From contig NZ_ANAM01000001.1 in assembly GCF_000330705.1 (NCBI RefSeq), forward strand, positions 558,001 to 622,000: a DNA stretch of 64,000 nucleotides, read 5' to 3'. Origin of the DNA: Salinicoccus carnicancri Crm. GTDB taxonomy: Bacteria; Bacillota; Bacilli; Staphylococcales; Salinicoccaceae. Under the pieces are notes generated by a model that saw only the letters and a list, made by a program, of their open reading frames with translations, did not search any database and had not been told where the DNA came from. This document shows positions 26,276 to 35,400 of this stretch, in pieces. Position 1 is the first letter of the stretch. Every line of letters begins with the position of its first letter. The position numbers and the translations under genes were made by a program.

Positions 26276-26616
26276 TGAGGTCTTCCATTTTAAAACACGG
26301 CTTGAACATAAAAGGACTGCGGCATGGGCTGTGGTCTTTTTATTTTGGAAGTTTGCCGGATTGATTGGAAGCGTTTCAACATGTTTTTAAAACCGCTTAC
26401 ATAATTTTTTGTGAATAGCGTTTTCATCAGTCAGCTATGGAAAGGCTGATGCGGTAGTGAAATAAATTCTGTCAATTGAATAGATATTAAACTGTATGAA
26501 TAGGTTTACAATACTTTTCATTCTGCGCTGTGCCGCAGTTATCAAAAGGGTTGAAAAAGTCTGATAAAACGTTCATTATAATCTTTAGATTCAATACTTT
26601 AAGGAGGTTATCTGTA
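26276..26616 (+). promoter_or_regulatory. Intergenic region upstream of rocA with a weak terminator and weak catabolite-control candidates
   Basis: A GU-rich hairpin (AGGACTGCGG with CTGTGGTCT, about 26310-26331) followed by TTTTTA may terminate the S1 gene. TTGGAAGCGTTTCAA (26365-26379) and TGAATAGCGTTTTCA (26412-26426) each resemble CcpA sites but deviate by several positions or one inserted base. No gene is seen. The rocA promoter was not located with confidence. Confidence 0.35.
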
Positions 26617-28158
26617 ATGATACCGTACAAACACGAACCGTTTACGGACTTTTCCATCGAGGAAAACCGGACAAAGCTTCAAGAGGGATTAAAGACAGTA
26701 AAATCTTATCTGGGCAAGGACTACCCCCTGATCATTGGCGGAGAACGCATCATGACCGATGAAAAGAAAGAGTCATATAACCCGTCTGAAAAGACGGAAA
26801 TGATTGGGCACATGTCCCAGGCCAACCAGGAACATGCCCAGCGGGCGATGGATGCAGCCCTTGAAACATTCGAATCCTGGAGGAAATCCACATTCGAGTT
26901 CCGGTCAGACGTGCTGTTCAAAGCGGCGGCGATCATTCGTAAGCGCAAGTTTGAATTTACAGCCCTCCTTGTAAAGGAAGCCGGCAAACCGTGGAAAGAG
27001 GCGGATGCGGATACGGCGGAAGCCATTGATTTCCTTGAGTATTACGGACGGAATAACCTCAAGATCAAAGACGGTGATCACGTCGAATCCCGTCCGGGCG
27101 AATACAACCAGTTCCACTACATACCGCTCGGTGTCGGACTTGTCATCTCTCCATGGAACTTCGCTTTCGCCATCATGGCCGGCACGACGGCTGCTGCACT
27201 CGTCACAGGGAATACTGTGCTGCTCAAACCGTCTTCCCGCACACCGATCGTGGCGTACAAGTTCATGGAAGTGCTGGAAGAGGCGGGAATGCCAAAAGGA
27301 GCAGTAAACTTCATTCCGGGCTCGAGCCGTGACATCGGCGACTATCTGGTGGAACATAAAGATACGCGATTCGTTTCCTTCACGGGTTCACGCGATGTCG
27401 GCACACGTATCTATGAAAAAGCTGCCATCGTCCAGGACGGCCAGACACATCTCAAGCGTGTCATCGCAGAAATGGGCGGCAAGGACACGATCGTCGTCGA
27501 TTCCGATGCCGACCTTGAACTTGCGGCCGAAGCAATCACCTATTCAGCATTCGGTTTCAGCGGCCAGAAATGTTCGGCGTGCTCCCGTGTAATCGCGCTC
27601 GAGGACATCCATGATGAACTGCTTGCCAAAGTGGTCGAGAAGACGAGGCAGCTCAAAGTGGGCAACCCGGAATCCGATGTCAATGTCGGGCCGGTCATCG
27701 ATGATGCATCACTTGAGAAAATCGGGAAGTACATTGAAATCGGCAAGTCGGAAGGTAAGCTTGAAACCGGCGGTACGACGGAGAATGACACGGGTCATTT
27801 CGTACATCCGACGATTTTCTCAGGTCTCAGGCATGATGACCGCATCATGCAGGAAGAAATTTTCGGACCAGTCGTCGGATTTGCTACAGCGAAGGACTTC
27901 GATCAGGCAATTGAATATGCCAACGCGACGGACTACGGCCTGACAGGTGCTGTCATTACACAGAACCGTGAACACATCGAACAGGCCCGCCGCGATTTCA
28001 TGGTCGGCAACCTGTACTTCAACCGCGGCTGTACAGCAGCGATTGTCGGCTACCAGCCGTTCGGCGGCTTCAAGATGTCCGGTACTGACTCAAAAGCCGG
28101 CGGCCCGGATTACCTGACGCTGCATATGCAGGGTAAAACATCTTCAGAACAGTTGTAG
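26617..28158 (+). CDS. rocA: 1-pyrroline-5-carboxylate (glutamate-5-semialdehyde) dehydrogenase
   Basis: A 513-residue aldehyde dehydrogenase-family enzyme that oxidises pyrroline-5-carboxylate to glutamate, the last step of proline and ornithine breakdown. The NAD site FTGSRDVG, the EMGGKDT block with the general-base Glu, and the catalytic Cys in GQKCSACSR are present. The ATG at 26617 has AAGGAGGTTATCTGTA upstream; the frame opens earlier at 26530 without a site. It is the monofunctional type, without a proline dehydrogenase domain. rocD and gudB follow and complete the route to 2-oxoglutarate. Confidence 0.95.
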   Translation: MIPYKHEPFTDFSIEENRTKLQEGLKTVKSYLGKDYPLIIGGERIMTDEKKESYNPSEKTEMIGHMSQANQEHAQRAMDAALETFESWRKSTFEFRSDVLFKAAAIIRKRKFEFTALLVKEAGKPWKEADADTAEAIDFLEYYGRNNLKIKDGDHVESRPGEYNQFHYIPLGVGLVISPWNFAFAIMAGTTAAALVTGNTVLLKPSSRTPIVAYKFMEVLEEAGMPKGAVNFIPGSSRDIGDYLVEHKDTRFVSFTGSRDVGTRIYEKAAIVQDGQTHLKRVIAEMGGKDTIVVDSDADLELAAEAITYSAFGFSGQKCSACSRVIALEDIHDELLAKVVEKTRQLKVGNPESDVNVGPVIDDASLEKIGKYIEIGKSEGKLETGGTTENDTGHFVHPTIFSGLRHDDRIMQEEIFGPVVGFATAKDFDQAIEYANATDYGLTGAVITQNREHIEQARRDFMVGNLYFNRGCTAAIVGYQPFGGFKMSGTDSKAGGPDYLTLHMQGKTSSEQL

Positions 28159-28184
28159 GAACAGAAACCATAAAATATTATCAG

Positions 28185-28216
28185 GACAGCGGGAGGTCTC
28201 AGCCTGCTGTCTTTTT
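28185..28216 (+). terminator. Terminator-like hairpin between rocA and rocD
   Basis: GACAGCGGG pairs with CCTGCTGTC (one GU pair) around a nine-base loop, followed by TTTTT, only 16 bp before the rocD start. It would reduce but, with no room for a new promoter, probably not abolish rocD transcription from upstream. Confidence 0.65.
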
Positions 28217-28231
28217 GGAAAGGGTGTCATT

Positions 28232-29425
28232 ATGACAAAATCACAGGAAATCATTGAACAGACAAACCAATACGGAGCACCGAACTACAATCCGCTGCCA
28301 ATCGTCATCTCGGAAGCGGAGGGCGTATGGGTGAAAGACCCGGAGGGCAACAAATACCTTGATATGCTGAGTGCATATTCTGCGGTGAACCAGGGCCACA
28401 GGCATCCGAAAATCATCCAGGCGCTCAAAGATCAGGCGGACAAGCTTACATTGACTTCCCGCGCATTCCACTCGGACCGTCTCGGCCCGTGGTATGAAAA
28501 GATATGCAGGCTGGCCGGCAAAGAGATGGCACTGCCGATGAATACCGGTGCCGAAGCCGTGGAAACGGCCATCAAGGCAGTGCGCCGCTGGGCGTATGAT
28601 GTCAAAGGCGTGGCGGAAGACAAAGCGGAAATCATCGCGATGAACCAGAACTTCCACGGCCGTACACTGGCTGCCGTCTCCCTGTCATCGGAAGCGGAAT
28701 ACCGTCGCGGCTACGGCCCGCTGCTTGAGGGCATCAAGCTCGTGGACTTCGGTGATATCGAACAGATCAAGGCTCAGATCAATGAAAATACAGCGGCTGT
28801 CCTCCTGGAGCCGATCCAGGGCGAGGCCGGCATCAACATTCCGCCGGAAGGCTTTCTGAAAGAAGTGCGCGACCTGTGTGATGAGCACAATGTGCTGTTT
28901 GTAGCGGATGAAATCCAGGCGGGGCTCGGCCGCTCCGGCAAACTGTTTGCAACGGACTGGGATAATGTCAAACCGGATGTCTATATCCTGGGCAAGGCAC
29001 TCGGCGGCGGCGTGTTCCCGATTTCAGCGGTCGTTGCCGACAGGGAAGTGCTCGAGGTATTCAACCCGGGCTCCCACGGTTCCACGTTCGGCGGCAACCC
29101 GCTGGCCTGTGCCGTATCGGAAGCGGCGCTTGATGTCATGATCGATGAGAATCTGGTGGAACGCTCCAACGAATTGGGCGAATACTTCAAGGCGGAACTC
29201 AAGAAGATCGACAACCAGGCCATCAAGGAAATCCGCGGCCGCGGCCTGTTCATCGGTGTGGAGCTGACGGAGCCGGCGCGTCCGTACTGTGAAGAGCTGA
29301 AAGAACTTGGCATCCTCTGCAAGGAGACGCACGAAACGGTCATCCGCTTTGCCCCGCCGCTTATCATTTCAAAAGAAGACCTCGACTGGGCGCTTGAAAA
29401 AGTGAAGTCAGTGCTGTCCAAATAA
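28232..29425 (+). CDS. rocD: Ornithine aminotransferase
   Basis: A 397-residue class III PLP enzyme that moves the delta-amino group of ornithine to 2-oxoglutarate, giving glutamate semialdehyde for RocA. The PLP lysine lies in [10 protein letters not shown] (about residue 255) behind [13 protein letters not shown], whose Asp contacts the cofactor; [12 protein letters not shown] is the typical substrate/cofactor block. GAAAGGGTGTCATT precedes the ATG. It lies between rocA and gudB. Confidence 0.95.
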   Translation: MTKSQEIIEQTNQYGAPNYNPLPIVISEAEGVWVKDPEGNKYLDMLSAYSAVNQGHRHPKIIQALKDQADKLTLTSRAFHSDRLGPWYEKICRLAGKEMALPMNTGAEAVETAIKAVRRWAYDVKGVAEDKAEIIAMNQNFHGRTLAAVSLSSEAEYRRGYGPLLEGIKLVDFGDIEQIKAQINENTAAVLLEPIQGEAGINIPPEGFLKEVRDLCDEHNVLFVADEIQAGLGRSGKLFATDWDNVKPDVYILGKALGGGVFPISAVVADREVLEVFNPGSHGSTFGGNPLACAVSEAALDVMIDENLVERSNELGEYFKAELKKIDNQAIKEIRGRGLFIGVELTEPARPYCEELKELGILCKETHETVIRFAPPLIISKEDLDWALEKVKSVLSK

Positions 29426-29461
29426 CGCTTTAAAAAAAGATTTAGTATGATACAATGAAGT

Positions 29462-29475
29462 TGAAAACAGTTTCA
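29462..29475 (+). promoter_or_regulatory. Candidate CcpA site (cre) in the gudB leader
   Basis: TGAAAACAGTTTCA matches the cre pattern TGWAANCGNTNWCA at all fixed positions but one (A for G) and is a near-palindrome. It lies 20 bp before the gudB start. Catabolite repression of this gene is known in relatives, but the site itself is inferred. Confidence 0.4.
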
Positions 29476-29495
29476 TAAAAAGAGGCGGATAAAAA

Positions 29496-30740
29496 ATGTC
29501 AGAGAAATCAAATCTTATCACTTCTACACAGGCGATCATTCATGAAGCCCTGGACAAACTCGGCTTCGATGAGGGCATGTATGAACTCATCAAAGAACCG
29601 ATGCGCCTGTTGACCGTACGTATCCCTGTACGTATGGATGACGGTTCTGTAAAAGTGTTCACGGGATACCGGGCGCAGCATAATGATGCGGTCGGGCCGA
29701 CCAAAGGCGGTGTACGTTTCCATCCTGATGTAAACGAGGAGGAAGTCGTGGCGCTTTCCATGTGGATGACTTTGAAGGCGGGAATCGTCGATCTCCCATA
29801 CGGCGGAGGCAAAGGCGGAATTGTTTGTGATCCGCGTGAGATGAGCATTGAGGAAGTAGAGCGTCTGAGCCGCGGTTACGTCCGTGCAATCTCGCAGATT
29901 GTCGGACCGACCAAGGATATACCGGCACCGGATGTGTTCACGAACTCGCAGATCATGGCGTGGATGATGGATGAGTACAGCATGATTGACGAATTCAACT
30001 CTCCGGGATTCATTACAGGTAAACCACTCGTGCTGGGCGGCTCCCAGGGGCGTGACCGTGCAACAGCGATGGGCGTTGTCCTATGCCTTGAGCAGGCAAT
30101 GGAAAAACGCGGTATGAAGATGGAAGATGTCCGCATCGTAATACAAGGATTCGGAAATGCAGGAAGTTTCCTGTCCAAAATCCTGTCGGACAGAGGGGCC
30201 AGAATTGTAGGGGTCTCAGATGCGAACGGGGCGCTGCATGATCCGAACGGGCTCGACATCGACTACCTGCTGGATCGTCGTGACAGCTTTGGCATGGTGA
30301 CAAATCTGTTCGATGATGTCCTGAGCAACCATGAACTGTTTGAAATCGACTGTGACATCCTGATCCCGGCCGCAATAGCCAACCAGATTACAGAAGAGAA
30401 CGCAAATGATATCAAAGCGGATATTATCTGTGAGGCGGCAAATGGTCCTACTACTAAAGAAGCCACAAAAATCCTCACCGATAACGGAAAGCTCATCGTG
30501 CCTGATGTGCTTGCATCGGCAGGCGGTGTGACAGTGTCCTACTTCGAGTGGGTACAGAACAACCAGGGCTACTACTGGGATGAGGACGAAGTCAATGAGA
30601 AACTTCAGCTCAAACTCAGAAAGGCCTTCGATGAGATTTATGACCTCCATGACAAACGTCAGATTGATATGCGGCTTGCAGCGTACATCATCGGCATCAA
30701 GCGTACAGCAGAAGCGGCAAGATACAGAGGCTGGGCATAA
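29496..30740 (+). CDS. gudB: NAD-type glutamate dehydrogenase (GudB/RocG)
   Basis: A 414-residue hexameric enzyme that oxidatively deaminates glutamate to 2-oxoglutarate. The substrate-site lysines lie in PTKGGVRF and MTLKAGIVDLPYGGGKGG, and the dinucleotide motif is GFGNAGSF at about residue 220. At the end of the second Rossmann strand it has VSDANGAL with Asp242, the acidic residue expected to hold the adenosine ribose of NAD+. AGAGGCGG precedes the ATG. With RocD and RocA it closes arginine and proline catabolism. A close paralogue follows. Confidence 0.94.
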   Translation: MSEKSNLITSTQAIIHEALDKLGFDEGMYELIKEPMRLLTVRIPVRMDDGSVKVFTGYRAQHNDAVGPTKGGVRFHPDVNEEEVVALSMWMTLKAGIVDLPYGGGKGGIVCDPREMSIEEVERLSRGYVRAISQIVGPTKDIPAPDVFTNSQIMAWMMDEYSMIDEFNSPGFITGKPLVLGGSQGRDRATAMGVVLCLEQAMEKRGMKMEDVRIVIQGFGNAGSFLSKILSDRGARIVGVSDANGALHDPNGLDIDYLLDRRDSFGMVTNLFDDVLSNHELFEIDCDILIPAAIANQITEENANDIKADIICEAANGPTTKEATKILTDNGKLIVPDVLASAGGVTVSYFEWVQNNQGYYWDEDEVNEKLQLKLRKAFDEIYDLHDKRQIDMRLAAYIIGIKRTAEAARYRGWA

Positions 30741-30753
30741 AATCAGAACAGAC

Positions 30754-30786
30754 GACCCGGAAATCCCATGGATTTCCGGGTCTTTC
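30754..30786 (+). terminator. Intrinsic terminator after gudB
   Basis: GACCCGGAAAT pairs perfectly with ATTTCCGGGTC around a seven-base loop and runs into TTTC. The next glutamate dehydrogenase gene must therefore have its own promoter. Confidence 0.83.
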
Positions 30787-31078
30787 ATATGGTCTAAAGG
30801 CTGACGGCTGTTCAAAAGCGTATTCGCCGGCCGTTAAAGTGTTAATGTATGCCTCCTGCAGGAGGCGCATGTTCAATTCAACTGCATTTCCATTCTGTGA
30901 TTTTCTTGCATTATGCGAACTTTTGTATTATTATAAATATTTAAATTGCGAAAATTTTAACATTATGCAAAAAGGACAGGCTGAAGCGGGTTCCTACTCT
31001 GTACGGGAAAGGATCTACCAGGCAGATTCAATTTATCATGCCGTGTCCCGAGGAAATCTTATGAGGGTGGTAAAAATT
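30787..31078 (+). promoter_or_regulatory. Leader of the second glutamate dehydrogenase gene
   Basis: No gene is supported here. A perfect 16-bp palindrome GCCTCCTGCAGGAGGC is at 30851-30866. An AT-rich block at about 30905-30980 contains TATAAA-type -10 boxes and the element CATTATGC twice (TTGCATTATGCGAA near 30908, AACATTATGCAAAA near 30959), possibly a regulator site. The stretch is open in the downstream frame, but no ribosome site supports an N-terminal extension. Confidence 0.45.
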
Positions 31079-32323
31079 ATGGGGAAGACTTCGAATCTTA
31101 TTTCATCAACACAATCTGTAATTCATGAAGCGCTGGATATGCTCGGCTTTGATGAGGGCATGTACGACCTGATCAAAGAACCTGAAAGGCTGCTCAAAGT
31201 GCGCATTCCGGTACATATGGATGACGGCTCTGTGAAAGTTTTTACGGGCTTCCGCGCCCAGCACAGTGATGCTGCCGGACCGACCAAAGGGGGCATCCGC
31301 TTCCACCCTGATGTGACGGAGGAGGAAGTGATCGCACTTTCGATGTGGATGACGCTGAAGGCCGGCATCGTCGGGCTCCCGTACGGCGGGGGCAAGGGCG
31401 GCGTCATCTGTAACCCGAAAGAGCTGAGTGACAAGGAACTGGAGGGGATTTCAAGGGGATATGTCAGGGCAATTTCACAGATTGTGGGTCCGGCCAAGGA
31501 CATTCCGGCGCCCGATGTATATACCAATGCCCAGGTGATGGCCTGGATGATGGATGAGTACAGCGTGAAGCATTCAGATAACGCATTCGAATTCATCACG
31601 GGCAAGCCGATTGTGCTGGGCGGCTCCCAGGGACGCAACACCGCAACTGCGATGGGGGCGGTAATCTGTGTCGAACAGGCACTTCTGAAGCGCGGCATCA
31701 AGATCGAGGATGCACGTGTCGTGGTCCAGGGCTTTGGCAACGCCGGCAGCTTCATCTCCAAGATTCTCTACGACAAAGGGGCGAAAATCGTGGGTGTATC
31801 GAGATCCACGCGTGCGCTCTATAATCCGGATGGCATCGATATCGACTATATCATAGAGCATAAGGACAAAGTGGATGTTCCGAAGGAACTGGGCCTTGCA
31901 GAGGTGACGAATGAAGAACTGCTCGAACTGGAATGTGATCTCCTGATTCCGGCGGCGATCGCCAACCAGATCACTGAGGAAAATGCAGGACGCATCAAGG
32001 CCGGTATCATCTGCGAGGCGGCGAACGGTCCGACGACCCAGGAGGCGACTGCCATCCTGACCGAAAACGGCAAGCTGATCGTGCCTGATGTGCTGGCATC
32101 CGCAGGCGGTGTGACCGTCTCGTACTTCGAATGGGTACAGAATAAGCAGGGCTACTACTGGAACGATGAGGAAATCCATGAGCTCCTCGTCAGGAAGATG
32201 AGGGAGTCGTTCGACGAAGTGTACAGAGTCCATGATACCCGCCGTGTCGACATGCGCCTTGCTGCTTATGTGGTCGGCATCAAACGCACGGCCGAGGCGA
32301 TCAGATACCGCCACTGGGCATAG
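31079..32323 (+). CDS. Second glutamate dehydrogenase paralogue with altered coenzyme pocket
   Basis: A 414-residue protein that aligns with GudB without gaps across most of its length and keeps the catalytic lysines (PTKGGIRF, LKAGIVGLPYGGGKGG) and the GFGNAGSF motif. At the coenzyme-selecting loop it reads VSRSTRALYN: Asp242 of GudB is Arg242 here and a second Arg stands at 245. Loss of the acidic residue with gain of Arg/Ser/Thr is the classic change towards binding the 2'-phosphate of NADPH, so an assimilatory, NADP-linked role is inferred. The ATG at 31079 has AGGGTGG eight bases upstream. It lies directly behind gudB but has its own leader. Confidence 0.88.
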   Translation: MGKTSNLISSTQSVIHEALDMLGFDEGMYDLIKEPERLLKVRIPVHMDDGSVKVFTGFRAQHSDAAGPTKGGIRFHPDVTEEEVIALSMWMTLKAGIVGLPYGGGKGGVICNPKELSDKELEGISRGYVRAISQIVGPAKDIPAPDVYTNAQVMAWMMDEYSVKHSDNAFEFITGKPIVLGGSQGRNTATAMGAVICVEQALLKRGIKIEDARVVVQGFGNAGSFISKILYDKGAKIVGVSRSTRALYNPDGIDIDYIIEHKDKVDVPKELGLAEVTNEELLELECDLLIPAAIANQITEENAGRIKAGIICEAANGPTTQEATAILTENGKLIVPDVLASAGGVTVSYFEWVQNKQGYYWNDEEIHELLVRKMRESFDEVYRVHDTRRVDMRLAAYVVGIKRTAEAIRYRHWA

Positions 32324-32361
32324 AGAAATCCAACTTTTCTGAAAAAACTTTCATTTTAAGC

Positions 32362-32390
32362 TTGCATTATCCTTTTTCATGTATTAGTAT
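32362..32390 (+). promoter_or_regulatory. Probable promoter of the trp leader
   Basis: TTGCAT (32362-32367) and TAGTAT (32385-32390) are 17 bp apart, about 25 bp before the first T-box stem I. A TACAAT at 32395-32400 is an alternative -10 box. Confidence 0.55.
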
Positions 32391-32411
32391 GGGATACAAT
32401 CATTTAAATAG

Positions 32412-32676
32412 CATATGATCAGGAAGAGGAGTAGCATATCCTTAATGTCAAAGAGAGCCGGTGGTCGGTGCGAACCGGTGCATGGGGCGTGTGAATGGAC
32501 TTCCGTCAGAACCAGAAGCTGAAATTACTTTAAGATTAGGCTCTGGCGCCCGTCCCGCGTTACAGGGATTTGCAGCCTGGATTCAGGCTGCAGCCAGAGT
32601 GGACCGTTCAGTCGGTCAATAAAGGTGGTACCACGGCTCCCCGTCCTTTTATATAGAGACAGGGGAGCTTTTTTAT
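32412..32676 (+). promoter_or_regulatory. T-box leader 1 (tryptophan specifier)
   Basis: Stem I begins near AGAGGAGTAGC, with AGAGAGCCGGTGGTCGGTGCG in the usual place (key GAGAGCCGG). The specifier loop reads GTGAATGGAC, giving UGG (Trp) at 32496-32498. The T-box sequence AAAGGTGGTACCACGG is at 32621-32636, followed at once by a terminator (GCTCCCC..GGGGAGC, T run at about 32669). Uncharged tRNA-Trp should stabilise the antiterminator. The base expected to pair with the tRNA discriminator is U here, whereas the second T-box has C. Confidence 0.85.
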
Positions 32677-32721
32677 ATACGCAGGCAGCAGCGCAAAATT
32701 CATACAGATCCGTATTCCAGA

Positions 32722-32927
32722 ACAAGTAGGTACAGTGGGCATGTGGCAGAGAGCCGGGGTGGTGGAAACCGGTACATGCAGCTGTTCTGAATGGGCCTGG
32801 GTCAACCATACGGATGCCGGCCGTGCATTATACGGTGAGAGAGAATGCCCCTGGCGGCATTAATACGAGGTGGCACCGCGGTGATATCGTCCTCCACAGA
32901 CAGAACGTCTGTGGAGGACTTTTTTAT
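32722..32927 (+). promoter_or_regulatory. T-box leader 2 (tryptophan specifier)
   Basis: A second, complete T-box follows within 50 bp. It has AAGTAGG, GCAGAGAGCCGGGGT and a specifier loop CTGAATGGGC with UGG (Trp) at 32792-32794. The T-box sequence CGAGGTGGCACCGCGG is at 32866-32881. The terminator is very strong: GTCCTCCACAGAC pairs with GTCTGTGGAGGAC, followed by TTTTTT (32889-32926). Two T-boxes in series make a steeper, tighter response to tryptophan starvation. Both must be passed before trpD. Confidence 0.88.
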
Positions 32928-32946
32928 TCGAAAGGAGAAATGGACA

Positions 32947-34011
32947 ATGAACACAAACCAGGCATTCAAAATACAGGTGGAAAAACGAAGCATACGCACT
33001 CATCTCATAAAGCTGTCCGCACGTGAAAATCTGGAGTTCGAAGAGATGGCGGAGGCGATGGAGATCATCCTGAACGACACCGTGAGCGACTCCGAAGTGG
33101 CGGCATTCCTCATGGCACTGAAGGCGAAGGGCGAGACGGTGGAAGAGATCGCCGCACTCGTCGAAGTGCTGAGGGAAAATGCGCTGCCGATCAGACGCAC
33201 GATGACGAATGTGATGGACAACTGCGGCACCGGCGGTGACGGCTCGCACAGCTTCAATATCTCAACAACGTCGGCGTTCGTCCTTGCAGGGGCGAATGTG
33301 ACAGTCGCAAAGCACGGCAACAGGAGCGTGACGAGCAGGACGGGCAGTTCGGATGTCCTGTCTGAACTGGGTGTGGCACTCGATTTCGGGCCGGAGGACA
33401 CGGACCTGATGCTCCAGGAGAACAACATCGCATTCCTCTTTGCACCGCACGTGCATCCGAAGCTCCGTCAGATCATGAAGGTCAGGCAGGATCTCAGGGT
33501 GCCGACGATTTTCAATCTCATCGGACCGCTCATCAATCCGGTGGAGCTGGACCATCAGTTCCTCGGCATCTATGACCGCAGCCAGCTCGTGATGATGGCG
33601 ACCGTAATGAAGCGGCTCGGACGCAAAAGAGCGATTGTGATCAATGGTGCCGGCCATATGGACGAGGCGTCACTTGCCGGAGAGAACCATATGGCCCTGC
33701 TTGAGAAAGGCGCCATCTATGAAATGAAATTCACGCCGGAGTCCGTCGGGCTCCCCACGTATCCCCTCGAGGAGATCGCCGGCGGGGACAGCTGTGAAAA
33801 CGCGGAAATACTGAAAAACGTACTCGAGGGCACCGCGGCGCCGGCCCAGAGGGATACGGTACTGCTGAATGCCGGCCTTGGCATGTATGCAGCAGGGGCC
33901 GCAGACTCGATCGAGGCCGGCATCGAGCTTGCGAGGGAAAGCATCGAAACGGGCAACGCACTGGCCAAGCTCAGGAACATGGTCAAATACTCGGACGAAA
34001 GAGTGATATAG
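32947..34011 (+). CDS. trpD: Anthranilate phosphoribosyltransferase
   Basis: A 354-residue enzyme that joins anthranilate to PRPP. The PRPP-binding glycine loop NCGTGGDGSHSFNIST and KHGNRSVTSRTGSSDVLE-like block (here ending SSDVLSELG) are present. The ATG at 32947 has AAAGGAG nine bases upstream; a second ATG at 32940 is out of frame. It is the first gene behind the T-boxes. No trpE or trpG precedes it, unlike the usual trpEGDCFBA order. Confidence 0.95.
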   Translation: MNTNQAFKIQVEKRSIRTHLIKLSARENLEFEEMAEAMEIILNDTVSDSEVAAFLMALKAKGETVEEIAALVEVLRENALPIRRTMTNVMDNCGTGGDGSHSFNISTTSAFVLAGANVTVAKHGNRSVTSRTGSSDVLSELGVALDFGPEDTDLMLQENNIAFLFAPHVHPKLRQIMKVRQDLRVPTIFNLIGPLINPVELDHQFLGIYDRSQLVMMATVMKRLGRKRAIVINGAGHMDEASLAGENHMALLEKGAIYEMKFTPESVGLPTYPLEEIAGGDSCENAEILKNVLEGTAAPAQRDTVLLNAGLGMYAAGAADSIEAGIELARESIETGNALAKLRNMVKYSDERVI

Positions 34012-34776
34012 ATGGGAACAATACTGGATGATATCATCACACAGAAAAAACTGGAACTGGACAGCCTGCCGAGCATAACGCCCAAAGTGGACAGAAAGCC
34101 GGTTTCGCTGGCGGAAAAGCTGAAATTTTCAAGTACGATGGCGGTCATCTCCGAGGTGAAGCGCGCTTCACCGTCCAGGGGGGATATCAATCAGAGTATC
34201 AACCCGGCGGAGCAGGCGGCAAAATATACTGGCGGGGGAGCAGATGCGATTTCGGTCCTCACGGATGAGAAATTCTTCTCCGGTACGATGGAGGACCTGG
34301 AGCAGGTAAAAAGCATTGTCGACGTGCCGGTACTCAATAAGGATTTCGTCATTGATGCGCGCCAGATCGACAACGCCTGCCGGCATGGTGCGGATGTCAT
34401 ACTGCTCATCGTGGCGGCACTCGATGACGCCACACTCACAAACCTGTACGGTCATGCAGAGTCACTCGGCCTCGATGTGCTGGTCGAAGTCCATGATGAA
34501 GCGGAGATGGAACGTGCCCTCAGGATAGGACCGGAAATCATCGGCATCAACAACCGCGATTTGAAGACTTTCACGGTGGATATTGCCAACACGGAAAAAT
34601 TGCTCGGGAAATACCGGGACTCCGGTCCGTTGTTCATAGCGGAGAGCGGTATCCGGACGCGGGAGGATGCCCTCAGGATGCAGCATGCCGGCGCCAAAGG
34701 ACTGTTGGTGGGTGAGACGCTGATGACGGCGGATGACCCGGCTGAAAAGATAGCGGAACTCAAGGTGCCGGTATAG
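34012..34776 (+). CDS. trpC: Indole-3-glycerol-phosphate synthase
   Basis: A 254-residue TIM-barrel enzyme that closes the indole ring from CdRP. The conserved SEVKRASPSRG (catalytic Lys), SVLTDEKFF, LNKDFVID and INNRDLKTF blocks are present. It starts on the base after the trpD stop, so translation is coupled. Confidence 0.95.
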   Translation: MGTILDDIITQKKLELDSLPSITPKVDRKPVSLAEKLKFSSTMAVISEVKRASPSRGDINQSINPAEQAAKYTGGGADAISVLTDEKFFSGTMEDLEQVKSIVDVPVLNKDFVIDARQIDNACRHGADVILLIVAALDDATLTNLYGHAESLGLDVLVEVHDEAEMERALRIGPEIIGINNRDLKTFTVDIANTEKLLGKYRDSGPLFIAESGIRTREDALRMQHAGAKGLLVGETLMTADDPAEKIAELKVPV

Positions 34777-35400
34777 ATGAAAGTGAAAATATGCGGTGTA
34801 CAGACGGTCGAAGCGGCAAAAGCAATAGAAGAGAGCGGTGCGGATATGATCGGGTTTTTATTCGCCGACAGCCGCCGCCGGGTGACAGTCGGGGAAGCTG
34901 AGGAAATTGCCGGGGCACTGGGTCCGGGCATCAGAAAGGTTGGCGTGTTCGTGAATGCCGGCAAGGATGAAATCGATGAAGCCATCCGGCGCGCCGGACT
35001 CGACTATGTCCAGCTGCACGGTGATGAGGACGGAGATTTTGCCATGTCGCTCGATGCATGCATCATCAAGGTGTTTTCACATGAATCAGCCTGTACTTTC
35101 AGGGAGATGTTCAGCTTCCCGGCAGACTTCATCCTGATCGACAGCGGCAGCAGCGGGGCCCGCGGCGGCACCGGCAGAGTGTTCGACTGGTCGGCCCTTG
35201 ATCATCCTGACATAGACAAAGAACGGCTGATACTTGCCGGCGGGCTCAATGCAGGCAACATCAGAGCAGCCTACAGCGCAGTGGCCCCGTACGCAGTGGA
35301 CCTCTCAAGCGGTGCGGAAACAGACGGAACCAAGGATCCGGAAAAGATAAAGGATATCATGAGTGAAGTGAGGAGTGTAAATGATGGAGAAGACTTATAG
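34777..35400 (+). CDS. trpF: Phosphoribosylanthranilate isomerase
   Basis: A 207-residue TIM-barrel enzyme converting PRA to CdRP. The N-terminal KVKICGVQT holds the catalytic Cys, the general acid Asp lies in [16 protein letters not shown], and LAGGLNAGN is the phosphate site. It starts directly behind the trpC stop and overlaps trpB by 20 bp. Confidence 0.95.
   Translation: MKVKICGVQTVEAAKAIEESGADMIGFLFADSRRRVTVGEAEEIAGALGPGIRKVGVFVNAGKDEIDEAIRRAGLDYVQLHGDEDGDFAMSLDACIIKVFSHESACTFREMFSFPADFILIDSGSSGARGGTGRVFDWSALDHPDIDKERLILAGGLNAGNIRAAYSAVAPYAVDLSSGAETDGTKDPEKIKDIMSEVRSVNDGEDL

Noticed and set aside
26365-26426. Two cre-like sites upstream of rocA as firm CcpA operators
   Set aside because: Each departs from the consensus by several positions or by spacing, so they are only mentioned in the intergenic entry.
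30839-31078. An 80-residue N-terminal extension of the second glutamate dehydrogenase
   Set aside because: The frame is open, but homologues start at the equivalent of 31079, a ribosome site stands there, and the extension has no family resemblance.
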